Positions 54,233 to 64,000 of a stretch of DNA of 64,000 nucleotides are shown one piece after another. Both the position numbers and the translations under genes were made by a program. Below the pieces are notes generated by a model. It searched no databases, was not told the origin of the DNA, and was given only the letters and a program-made list of their open reading frames with translations. Positions within the stretch are counted from its first letter, which is position 1. The number at the start of each line of letters is the position of its first letter. Where the stretch lies: positions 3,906,001-3,970,000 of the forward strand of contig CM076960.1 in the NCBI GenBank assembly GCA_039566865.1, written 5' to 3'. The stretch is from Aurelia coerulea. Taxonomy: Eukaryota; Cnidaria; Scyphozoa; Semaeostomeae; Ulmaridae.

Positions 54233-57200
54233 ATGCAGTCTTTAAACGGGGGTATGCTGGTTAGAGGCAATCTAATACTTATATTAGTAGAGTGTATTGC
54301 AAGAACAATCAATGGAGATGCAACATTTAGAGATGCCCTTGTATCTGGCTCTGCAGATTACGATAACTTCAAGGAAAAATTACACGGTGAGTCTAAAATA
54401 TATTCAGTTTAAAAAAGCTTGAGGCTGGCGATGCTTTTGAAATAGCTTACCTCCTGCTGAAGCCAGTGGGGCCGGAGCCCCCAGACGGCCATTTGTGGGA
54501 AATTTCATTTTCACTGTCGGATTTGTTTATTTATTTACAAGCCCCCTTTTAGAAGAATATATTGGAGAAGTGATGCATATCCTATGAATTTATCAACATT
54601 CGAGGATAAACACCAACACGGGTTTTGAATTAAGCATCCTTTTGCGTTTATTTCACTAATTTCTGAGGTTTCAACGTTGAATTGCAAAATAATTACAACA
54701 TGTAGTCATTAAAGGAGTATGTCAGTCATTTCATCCATGACGGTAACGTATGTTCCTAAATTTGTGTTGTTGCTGTTGATTTTGGTGTCAGAAAATTTTG
54801 GTGCTTTATCCCCTTAACCCTATTTTAACCGGGGGGGGGGCGTTTTTCGCCCCCCCTGTCGGATTTTTTGTAATAGCTCCCAAACGATGCCACCTACAAT
54901 GCTGAAACTCCTTGACATTTCCTAAAATTTAGTTGGCAATCAGAAAATAGAAATTTCAATACCTATTGTTTGACCACGTGACCACCACATGCCCATATTT
55001 GGAGAGTGGTCACAAAGAAATTCTTTAAAATGGCTCTAATTTCTTCATTTGTCACTAAATCTCAACAATATATATACCATTCGATTTGTCTCAATGAGTA
55101 CTTTCATTTGATATATAATTTATTCATATTTGCTGACATCAGCAGCTTATTATTTCTATGACGTCATCAATCTTTATGACGTCATATTCCTAATGAATGA
55201 GTAATTTTTCATGCAAAACTGATGGAATTACCTCAAATATTGATGAAGGTACTTGATTTCACCAATAATATGCGAAATTAATGGTTTTTAATCATAATTA
55301 TTGAGCTAACAATTTTGCATTGAATCAAATTTTCATTATTTAATTAGTTAATTTATTAGAAACCACAAATGTCCGTATGAAACCATATGAAACTACAAAT
55401 TAATGATATCAAGCAGGTATTTGGATGGTTTTTTGCCAATTTTATCTAGCTATTTGCTAATAATTGGCCCTTTTCTGCTAATAGCTCGATTTTCTCAAAA
55501 TTTACATTGTTTTTGGTTGCCTAGCAACCAATCACGTGACTATTGATTGATTGGTGCTATTTTTAGATTCTCCATTGTTCAATTATGACACAGTGCAAGT
55601 TTCATTGTCATAGCTGTTATCCTTGCGGAGAAAAACAGGGGGGGCGAAAAACGCCCCCCCCGGTAGAAAATCACTTTTTTTTTACCCGGTTAAAATAGGG
55701 TTAAAGGGGCTCCGTCGCCAATCAGTCAAGTAATGACGTTGTTTCATGTCAATTTCAGGAAGTAATAACGAAGGGCAGTCAATCATTGAATGCAATTCAC
55801 TTCAACAATATCATAATGAAGGGAAAATATCATATGAAGAATATAGACAAAGGCTGAAGGCCTGCAAAGGCACAGGTGAGCCATCATTTTGTACATACCG
55901 GACGACCCAGACTAACTTTACGAGCTAGAGTGTGCCTAGCTTCCTGAAATCATAAGACCACAAACAAGCATGGGCGATTCTGACACGTGAAGAATGTTTT
56001 TAAATCAATAAGAACGCTTACCTTTAGGATTTGTTCCTGTGTGCTTTGAATCTCCTCGCAGCTTTCGATTTAGTTAGGCCCGATAGCAGATCATCAAATG
56101 TTCACAATGGCAATCGTTGTTGTGGTTGTTGTCGTCATAAAGTCATGGCTCTCAAGCAGGTCTTCTTACAAGAAGCGAATGGACCAGTAAATTACTTATA
56201 AGTAGTAATTATAAATACTTATAATTAATAACTATTTATAAAGTAAATTTACTGGTCCAGTCGTTTCTTATAAGAAGATCTGCATGAGAACCATGACTTT
56301 ATGACCACAACAACCACAACAACGATTGCCATTGTAAACATGTGATGATCTGCTATCGGGCATAACTAAATCGAAAGCTGCGAGTAGATCCACTATAGGA
56401 TAATGGGTCTACTCGTAGGCTAACTATAATCCTGCTGCTGAAATTTTCTGAAAACCTCAATATCTCAGAAATAGAGTGGTGTTCTTCTTATTTTATGAAG
56501 AAAATCATCGTAATTTAGCATAGCATAGGGCTCAAAACTTTCAAATCTTTAAAAAGGTGGGTGTAAAATTCTATGACATTTTTCTTTGCATTGAATGGCT
56601 TGAAAGGAACTTATGGTACTTTGCTGTAAATATGCCGTGGACATTTCTTGATATCTTTATTTGTTCAAAATGGCAGCAATTTAATTTTTTTTCAAAAAAT
56701 TCATGGACCATTTTGAAAACATTTAAATCATCGTAAATCCTAAACCAATAGAGGAAAAATGATATAACCTTCAAGAAAACCATGGTTTATGAAGGTCTAC
56801 AGTATGATGGCAAGCAGAAATCTGTAGCTTTTCTGGTTTAGCATTTAGACATTTGATGACGTCATAGCCTCAGATTTAATAAATGCTGCCATTTTGAAAC
56901 AAATCAAGATATCACTGCATTTCCAGGGCAGATTTACAGCAAAAACCCTAAGTTCCTTCCAAGCCATTTGCATTTAATTCAAAGAAAACTGTAATAGAAT
57001 TTTACATCGACCTTCTCAAAGATTTGAGCCCTATGTTCGTACTTTCTTAATTTTTTGAGAAAAGCTGCTAAAGTTTCTTTCAATCCATTCAATTCAAAGA
57101 AATAAGGAATAGAACCTTACACCTAGCCTCAGTACACAAGGACCCTCAACTTACGCTAATTTCATTGAAGTGAATTGATGATGTTGTTGTTGTCGTTGCA

Positions 57201-59970
57201 CATAAATGTATGAATAGCGAACAAGTAATCAGTCTATTTCAAACCCACCTTTTACACCAATTTAAAGTTTTGGAAGCAATTCTAGCTAATTATTTCACTG
57301 ACCAAACATCATTTTTGACTTACAGTACTGACTGACACCAGACCGACTGCGACAAGTGACAACATAAGAGGGGGAATAAGAATTTACTTCACTGAACAAG
57401 ACATGACTGACGCACACCAAAAACGCTTGAACCAAATAACATCCACAGAAAACGACAACACGCCCACAGAGGACCATACCCAGAGTGGCAACAAATTACA
57501 GGAGCTGTTGCTAACAGCTAATAGTGACAAGCAAATTAACAGCAGACATGAGCTGTATCAAAATCCAACAACATTGCAATTTAAGTTCAAAACAGAGCCT
57601 CCTTCGTCGTTAAGAACTGTTGCGTCTCCGCTGCTCATCCAGAATTCCGTGCGTAATAAACTTGGGGTGAGACAGAGGCGAGCTGCGGGACGCAAACGAG
57701 GTTCACGTAATCATCGCGGCCAGCAAGAACATGGCGGGCATCAAAATATCAAGATCAACGGGGCCTCGTGGTTTAAGAAGTACCAAGCTCTGTATAATAA
57801 TGCCAAGCGAACTACTTATCAACCTGAGGAGGTTACCAGTCCACAAATAGTGCAACCTCGTCGACAGACAAACGATAATAAACAAAAAAATAAACAAATC
57901 TTCATGCAAATACAAAAACAACCTTTTGCTCAAAATCCAATAGCGAACATCCAGAATGATGATTATTATTATAACTACGTTTACCCATTATATCAATTGC
58001 ATTCCAGAGATTCAAACCCAGTATTTTTTCAGCACAATCAGAATCATGGCGCTGGTGTGAGGCCTCCATACAGAAATCCTCAAGCTCAAAGGAGAAATCA
58101 ACTTCTGTTTGCATCTCAGCAACACCGACAACATCAACAACAACAACAACAACAACAGAGTTCATCTCCCTATGCAAGAAATAATCTTTTTCCATCTCAT
58201 CGGGATACTGGGCATTCTCAAATGGATGAGCTTTCTCGGAAACTTACAGGCACTGAAGCATATGCAGATACAAAAATGTTTCCTGAGCCCCAAAGAGTTA
58301 ATTCTGAGGCTTTTCAACACCCTAGCAACCAAGGAATTGTGCTTAAATATTTACAAAATTCTCCTAATATTCAGGGCCCTACTTCGCAGTGGCTTCAACG
58401 ATCTCCTGAAGCAGCAGACTCTCAAAGGGCCGCAGGCTCCAGAACTGGCCACAGAAGTCTGCTATCTAATATCGCTTACACAAGGCCTGCAGTTGTAGGT
58501 ATATTCAACAAACAGAGAAAAGATAATGCAAGGAGAGGGCAGTTGCGAGGCAGCATACTCTCACCATCCCCTGCGCAAGATTATGCCCTTCATAGAATTG
58601 GTTTGAAAGATGATGCGTCGTTCATGGAAGCTTCGCCAAATTTCGATCGCAGCGACTGGACTTTGAATGCTGTGCAGTCACTGATACCGAAAGCACAAGC
58701 AAAGGACTTCATACCAAGACCTCAACAGAAACCACTGGAGAAAATGGTACGAGTAGAAAAGTCACAGATATCTATGGTAGTGAAGCCTGAAAAGGGGAAA
58801 ATGTCCCAAAATGCAGCTCAACATAATTCGGGAGATTTGTCCAAGAAAACTGCAAACCCTAACGCTAAAAATGGGGACTTACTACAGGCTGGCCAAGCGA
58901 AAAACGCAAATATTAATATTGCTAAGTCGTCTAATGGGAAAAATGGTATAGGTGTTGTTAATAGCAACCAAACAATGAAGCAAGGCGGTAAAACAATTGC
59001 GGCAATGAACAGTAACATGCCCGTGGTCTCAAATCAAAGGGTGGAAAATATGGAGCTAACAAATACGACCAAAGCTAGGCTAGAGAAGGGACAACAAAAT
59101 ATGAATCGTGTTACAAAGAAGCCCGTCTTCTCAAGTCACGAGCAAACAAAATTTGGGCCACAAAGGAACGAGGCTGGAACACAACAGGGTCACAAGAATA
59201 TTAATCCTATGACAAATGACGCCGTAGAATTAAAGAAAGTAGGCAACAACGTGGCCTTGAATGGCGGCGAGGCTATGTCACAGCGAGACCAAAACAAAAT
59301 GGCAGACAATAAAAATAATGCATTGGAAAAGCACGATACAACACATGGCTTAAATCTTATCGAGAATCCATTGCTGGTAAACAAAGACGAACCTACTATG
59401 GGGTTCGACGAAAATACGAATTATGAGCGATCGGCCATTCCGAGGCCAAAGGCGAAACCGAGTCATGAAGATAATGATATTCGGTTGAATTTTTACAAAG
59501 AAATGAAGAAACCTCCCACTCATTTTGATGATAAAGAGGCTGAAAACAACAAGAGGGATGTTATCTATAGAGATATAAACCCCAGCAGCGAGATCGACTC
59601 TGATGATATCACTGCAGAAAATCTCGCAGCGATATTCAATGAGTTGGATGGAGAGATAGACTCAGTGTTGCGGGAGGATGTTTCGAAGAAAGACTTAATT
59701 TCTAGGCCGCAAGACGATGTGGCAAGGACGCAAGATGAGATTGAAATGACTGTTTACAATGATCGTAATGACGATCGCAGCGAGTCGAACGTAAATTTTG
59801 TTAGTGTTGACGGCAAAAAGGATAGTGGTGTCAATTTCGAGCAAAAGCAAGAGCTGACGCCAATTGAAACTGAAGAAAATGTTACAGGAGTTACAAAAAC
59901 TTTACCAAAGGAGAAATTTGACTTGAAACGGCTTCATTTTGGATTGAGGAATGGTAATACGTTCGACTGA
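54233..59970 (+). CDS. Probable secreted Asn/Gln-rich disordered protein, three coding exons (54233-54386, 55759-55875, 57326-59970)
   Basis: Exon A follows 'ttgcacgcagaa' with ATG at 54233 and ends CAC G before GTGAGT. Exon B follows 'aatttcag', ends ACA G before GTGAGC. Exon C follows 'acttacag' and is open through to TGA at 59970. All introns are phase 1 and the frames join without a break, giving about 971 residues. The N-terminus (RGNLILILVECIA) looks like a signal peptide. Exon B has two cysteines; exon C has none. Exon C shows a basic RQRRAAGRKRGSRNHRG patch about 90 residues into it (possible dibasic cleavage), a polyGln/His run near 58120-58155, long Asn/Lys/Gln-rich parts, and an acidic C-terminus ('EIDSDDITAENLAAIFNELDGE'). 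No known domain. A matrix or peptide-precursor role is possible but not shown. The piece at 57403 alone would also be a valid start if exons A and B are not used. Confidence 0.65.
54818..55700. mobile_element. piggyBac-type non-autonomous element in the first intron of the secreted-protein gene
   Basis: Ends CCCTATTTTAACCGGG and CCCGGTTAAAATAGGG, with TTAA on both sides (54814-54817 and 55701-55704), the target duplication of piggyBac-like elements. Just inside each end is a short hairpin of G-run, cgtttttcg, C-run or its mirror. No transposase. Confidence 0.85.
56053..56395. mobile_element. Foldback element in the second intron of the secreted-protein gene
   Basis: 'tcgcagctttcgatttagtt' to 'atggaccagtaaatt' reappears inverted at 56230-56390 with few differences (arms about 150 bases). 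The right flank runs into 'ggataatgggtctactcgtaggcta', an end also found in the element at 62782-63018. Confidence 0.85.
56524..57036. mobile_element. Family-X TIR element, copy 3
   Basis: CATAGGGCTCAAAACTTTC at the left, TTTGAGCCCTATG at the right, with the same internal sequence as 26568-27063 ('gatgacgtcatagcctca'). It lies in the second intron of the secreted-protein gene. Confidence 0.8.
57040..57215. repeat. Partial family-X arm and short dispersed repeat
   Basis: 57060-57122 resembles a family-X right arm ('ctaaagtttctttcaatcc'). 57122-57210 matches the repeat at 45029-45110. Confidence 0.5.
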
Positions 59971-60368
59971 ACTGATGCGTAGAACCTGAGGAGGGGACAC
60001 TTAACCAGATTTCGGTTGGTGCGTGCAACTCAAGCTTCGAAGCAATACTCAACCGCATATCAATTTTAAAAAATGGTCTATTTATTTGTTATTTATATCA
60101 AAATCACAAAGATGATCAGACCTACGACGTGATTCTTTGTTCCCACTTAATATTTGTAATCTGATTTTTTTAAGAACCATCCAATTCAATGAGCGATACT
60201 GAAACTTACGTAATGAGTCTACAAATGGTTACCGTTCTTTGTACCAAAAATCGTCAAAATCGACACCCTTCCCGATAAAATATCTATAGTGACCCCGGGA
60301 GAGTAGAAAGGACACTTTAAAGTATAGATTAGCAGCTAACTACCTTTCATGTGAAAGTAGTGTTTAAA
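59971..60368. other. 3' flank of the secreted-protein gene
   Basis: Probable 3' UTR. There is no AATAAA; the variant GATAAA at about 60276 is the only candidate poly(A) signal I see. Confidence 0.3.
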
Positions 60369-60369
60369 T

Positions 60370-60968
60370 AACAAGGACAGATTTGGTAAGGCAATAGCAC
60401 GAGTTGGTTTTGATTGACACCGCAATTCAAAGCGATTAGCGATCGCAGACAAAGGAAATTCTCTCAACCAGAAATTCAAAACAAGCAAAGCCGCAAAAGT
60501 TTCTCTGAAACCCAGGTAGATAGCTCGCCTGTTGTGCATCCCAGAAAGTGTTTTTAAGAGCAAACATGGGCATATATCGAAAGAAGAAGGATATATCTAC
60601 AGATCTACCACGGGCATTTAATTTGTTTGGTTCAAAAGCCGATTGGGAGGTGATTCAATTCTCTTATCTTTTTAGGCGTAATGAAAACACTTACTGCTCG
60701 GCTTCTGAACAAAAGAAATCAAATGCCCTGGGTAGATGTGTAGAAATATCCTTCTTCTTTCGATAAATGCTAATGTTTGCTCTTAAAAACAATGTCTGGA
60801 ATGCACAACGAGCGCGCTAGCTACCTGGGTTTCAGAGAAAGCTTTGCGGCTTTGTTTGTCTTGAATTTATGGTTGAGAGATTTCCTTTGTCTGCAGTCGC
60901 TAATCGCTTTGAATTCAGGTGTCAACGAAAGTATCTCTTGCTTTTGTCTTACAAAATCTGTCCTTGTT
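60370..60968. mobile_element. Mutator-like family-M element, complete copy
   Basis: AACAAGGACAGATTTGG at the left, AAATCTGTCCTTGTT at the right, arms of about 230 bases. The flanks TGTTTAAAT (60361-60369) and TGTCTAAAT (60969-60977) agree in eight of nine positions. No transposase. Reference copy for the nest at 45665-52890. Confidence 0.9.
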
Positions 60969-60977
60969 TGTCTAAAT

Positions 60978-61460
60978 TGAAATGTAATTTCATTTTCTCT
61001 TCAGCAGAATTAACGGTTACTGAAATAATGATCAAGTGGACTTATCTTAGTTAACCTACCTGAATGAGAGTCCAAATAAAACTTCTTCTTGGAAGATTCT
61101 TCTGAATTCCAATGTAAATTTATATCCATAGTTCGGCACAAGCTGACACGGTGATATTATGTTGTTTGTGAACTGGCTCATCCAACGGAACAGTGCCAGG
61201 AATGACATTTGTTCCGAACCGAACTTCAAATCTGTAAAAATCCTCCGAAATCTGTTTTCGGTATGGCAAGTTATGACAGCAAAAGCAATATGCAACGCAA
61301 AACTAAATCCTCCGAAACCTGTTTTCGGTATGACAATAAACGCAAGATGCAACGCAAAACTATACCCGTATGTTGGTTGATGTTCATATCATCATATTTG
61401 TAGTAATAAAAATTCTAAGAAAGCTCGATGTTGCAACTAAATATTCCCCAGGGGGACACT
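60978..61460. other. No gene; small duplication
   Basis: 'aatcctccgaaa.ctgttttcggtatg' occurs twice at about 61238 and 61305, with 'gcaa.atgcaacgcaaaact' after each, a 65-bp partial duplication. Confidence 0.45.
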
Positions 61461-61461
61461 A

Positions 61462-61760
61462 GGCACATACACATACGGGGGGGGGGGGTCAGTCCCAAAA
61501 AATCAGTTTAGCTTCATTACAACCCAAAAATATCAGCTCATTTTATACTTTGACATCTGTAAACGAACATAAAAGATTCTGAAACAATACAAATTGAGGC
61601 CAGGATTACCTCTAAAGAACCCAGAAATATCATTTTCACAATATTTGATGCCCAAAAATATCAAAAACATAAATTCAATTTATTTGGACCCAAAAATATC
61701 ACTTTCGGCAATAGTCTGACCCAAAAATATCGGACTTACCTCCCCGTATGTGCATGTGCC
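61462..61760. mobile_element. Miniature element with 'ggcacatacacatacgggg' ends
   Basis: Right end 'ccccgtatgtgcatgtgcc' is the inverted copy. The interior repeats 'cccaaaaatatca' six times at irregular spacing. Confidence 0.65.
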
Positions 61761-62133
61761 CCCCCTTGGTAATATTCTTAGTGTCAGTTCTATGGTACTA
61801 TTCGCGTGCAATTAGTGAATCTGGTGTTGAGCAAGCAACCAGTGTCTAAGAGTTAGTTCTTCTCCTGAAATACCGGGAGCGCCAGAAAATGCTCGGACGT
61901 ACGAAAGCCCGTAGCTTTCAAATTGTTTTCATTAGATTTCTAAAAAACGGACAACAGCATGAAGCTAATTTGTCAACATTGATATCAGAATTTAATTTGC
62001 AAAAATCGTTCATCTTCTTCCTAGGTTGCAAGTGATTTTTATAAATACGCTTCGAATCAAAACTCTTCAAAACAATCCTTGATCAAGTTTGCTCTAATTT
62101 AGCCCTGCAGAAATGTTATCCGATTATCTCGAG
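61761..62133. other. No gene recognised
   Basis: No frame, repeat or terminus identified. Confidence 0.35.
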
Positions 62134-62654
62134 CATAGGTTCCAAAACTTAATCTCAGCTTAAAAAGATGGGTGTAAAATTCAATGACCTATTTCTTCTG
62201 ATTGAATGGCTTGAAAGAAACTTTAGATACTTATCTATGATTCTATCGTTGGACTCTCCAGAAATTTTGAATATTTTTCAAAATTACAGCATATTTTACA
62301 TTTCAGCTCATTTGAGAATGTGATGTCATCAAATTTCTAAATCATAAACCAGATGAGTGACAGACTATTGCTTGCTACCATATTGTAGGGATTCATAAAC
62401 TATGGTTTCCTTCGAAATTACTTTATGTTGCGTCAAACGGTTTGGAAATTACGATGGTTTTAAGTTTTTTTGGAAATTTTAGTTGAATTCTTGACAAAGA
62501 GGAAAAACATTCTAACTCTGAAAATATTAGGGATTTCAGAAATGCCCAACGGTAGAATTATAGAGAAATATCTAAAGTTTCTTTTAACTCATTCAGTTCA
62601 AAGAAATAGGTCACTCAATTTTACACCAGCCTTTTTAAAGATTTGGAACCTATG
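62134..62654. mobile_element. Family-X TIR element, copy 4
   Basis: CATAGGTTCCAAA at the left, TTTGGAACCTATG at the right, arms of about 150 bases with 'gattgaatggcttgaaagaa'. Confidence 0.8.
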
Positions 62655-62681
62655 CTTGAAGAGGCTGCTGCATAAACAATA

Positions 62682-63445
62682 CCGGGTGAGTCAAAAGAAT
62701 GTATACGCGTTTGGCGGGCAGTGAAATAAAAAGTATGTGGCTGATAATCAAAACTAAAATCTTAATCTTTCAGTCAAAGGCTAGCCTATGTGTAGACCCA
62801 TTATCCAAATAGAGAAAGGGTCTACGAATCAATGAGCGAAAGCTTGCTACTACAGTTCCAGAGTTCTGGAAATTAATTTATGCTGCCTTTGTTTGGACTC
62901 GTTTCACACATCATTTGAATAGAGGATTAGCATAATTAATTGTGCAGCCGTAGCAAGCTTTATCTCTTTATTTCGTAGACCCTTTATTCTTTAGGATAAT
63001 GGGTCTACTCGTAGGCTAATCAAAGGCTAACTTAGATGAGAAATTAAAAAAAAATTAAAATCACTCATCTTTAAGACCCAAACATTAGAAGAAGGCCTAT
63101 AAGGGGTGTGTATGTGAATGAGAATTCCACGTCCCATCCTGGTCCATGATTCACATGCCATAGAAATTCAAATTCAGTGTAATTGTTAGTTTTAGAAATA
63201 GAATTTTAATTTCAATAGCAAGTAAAGCATGGACCAGAATGGAACATAGAATTCTCGTTCCCATACAAACTCCTTGCAGGTATTTGTCTAATTTTTGGGT
63301 TTTGAAGATAAATAATTTTACCAATTAAATTTTCACATCTAAGTTAGCCTTTGACGGATAGATTAACATTCTAGTTTTGGATATCGGTCACAAATCTATT
63401 TTCTTCCACAGCCCACCAAATGCTTACATTTTTTGACTCACCCGG
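62682..63445. mobile_element. mariner/Tc1-type non-autonomous element
   Basis: CCGGGTGAGTCAAAAGAATG at the left and TTTTTTGACTCACCCGG at the right, with TA on both sides (62680-62681, 63446-63447). Arms of about 110 bases. The element at 62782-63018 is inserted into its left arm. Confidence 0.88.
62782..63018. mobile_element. TIR element nested in the mariner-type element
   Basis: TAGCCTATGTGTAGACCC...GGGTCTACTCGTAGGCTA, with a second inner inverted pair 'agggtctacgaa'. TCAAAGGC is present outside both ends, an 8-bp (or 9-bp with one mismatch) target duplication. The right end is also seen at 56398-56420. Confidence 0.75.
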
Positions 63446-63621
63446 TATACTTTTCAGCCATTTTTATCTTTTTTCTATCATTATGAAAGTGATGCTGGAT
63501 TGCTAGGAAGTTTAATCATGGATTTTCGGCCATTTTTGAAGGATTCTCAGATGAAACGATTTCATGAATCACTCGTAACTTGATAATGAAACGACCGATT
63601 TCAACAAACGAATTCTTTCTT

Positions 63622-64000
63622 CCGGGTGAGTCAATAAAAAGAATTCCCGTTTCAAAGGCCATGGTCCCTTGGATATCAAGACGATGATATCGGCAAATAT
63701 ATAGTTTAAAGTTAGACATGTTCAAATCCATTTTGAAATTTACCTGACTGAAATCGGCCACTCCGTTCCGAAATTATGAGGGATTTTCTCGAGAAAGCCC
63801 CTTCAAGAAACTTTCAAAACGTCCCCAAGATCACGAACAAATTTCCCTAACATTTCTGCCTTACACGGGCCTTACAGCGATGACTCCTGCACACTTTAGT
63901 ACGTGCTATCCTCTTGGAAGGATGAACAAGTCTTTCCCCTGGTCTCAATAATCTATTCAGGGGATTCAATTCTCCTAAAGACAAAATACATTAATACATG
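63622..64000. mobile_element. Left part of a mariner-type element, continues past the window
   Basis: Starts CCGGGTGAGTCAATAAAAAG. 63700-63930 matches 1400-1600 of this window (and the mirrored 1755-1906), so it is the same family as that fragment. The right end is outside. Confidence 0.65.

Noticed and set aside
58109..58498. 129-codon plus-strand frame
   Set aside because: A shifted shadow of the large exon of the secreted-protein gene.

Overview
The window reads as nuclear DNA of an animal. It is AT-rich, genes are broken by spliceable introns, and most of it is transposable-element debris: LINE reverse transcriptases, and hAT, Mutator, mariner and piggyBac-type miniature elements with target-site duplications (TSDs) that can be read directly. 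The style of the LINE proteins and the ankyrin/ADP-ribosyltransferase genes suggest a cnidarian, perhaps an anthozoan. That assignment is inference from memory of protein style, not a database result.

Layout. 0-18 kb is mostly repeats: a LINE first-ORF-like coding end at the left edge, degenerate LINEs at 4.7-5.8, 7.7-9.6 and 14.5-15.3 kb, a tRNA-derived element at 10 kb, a mariner-type element at 12-12.9 kb and a hAT element with an exact 8-bp duplication at 13.4-14.1 kb. 18.4-21.1 kb holds the most unusual object: a tandem array of at least thirteen 69-nt hairpins that look like microRNA precursors. They occur in pairs inside a 342-bp unit, and each starts at a GTAAA and is followed by a branch-point-like TAAC, a pyrimidine tract and CAG, so each 92-nt block has the form of a tiny intron (mirtron-like). 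23-24.5 kb has a GACGTC minisatellite and nested miniature elements.

25-43 kb carries two head-to-tail paralogues (ART1, ART2) of a two-exon gene with N-terminal ankyrin-like repeats and a C-terminal arginine-type ADP-ribosyltransferase domain; the intron interrupts the catalytic YRG codon at the same place in both. Between them on the minus strand lies a broken gene for a papain-like (NlpC/P60-like) domain of bacterial appearance. The introns and flanks of all three are filled with different miniature elements and inverted repeats.

45.6-52.9 kb is a four-level nest: a Mutator-type element, split by a LINE, which is split by a hAT element, which contains two further LINE pieces. The TSDs of the outer element and of the hAT are intact, so the order of insertion can be read. 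54.2-60 kb holds a three-exon gene, all introns phase 1, for a probable secreted, Asn/Gln-rich, largely disordered protein of about 971 residues; a piggyBac-type element sits in its first listed intron. 60-64 kb is again miniature elements. I see no pathway shared by the host genes. The ADP-ribosyltransferases and the papain-like protein resemble effector-type domains, and their adjacency could mean a small defence or effector locus, but that is speculation.
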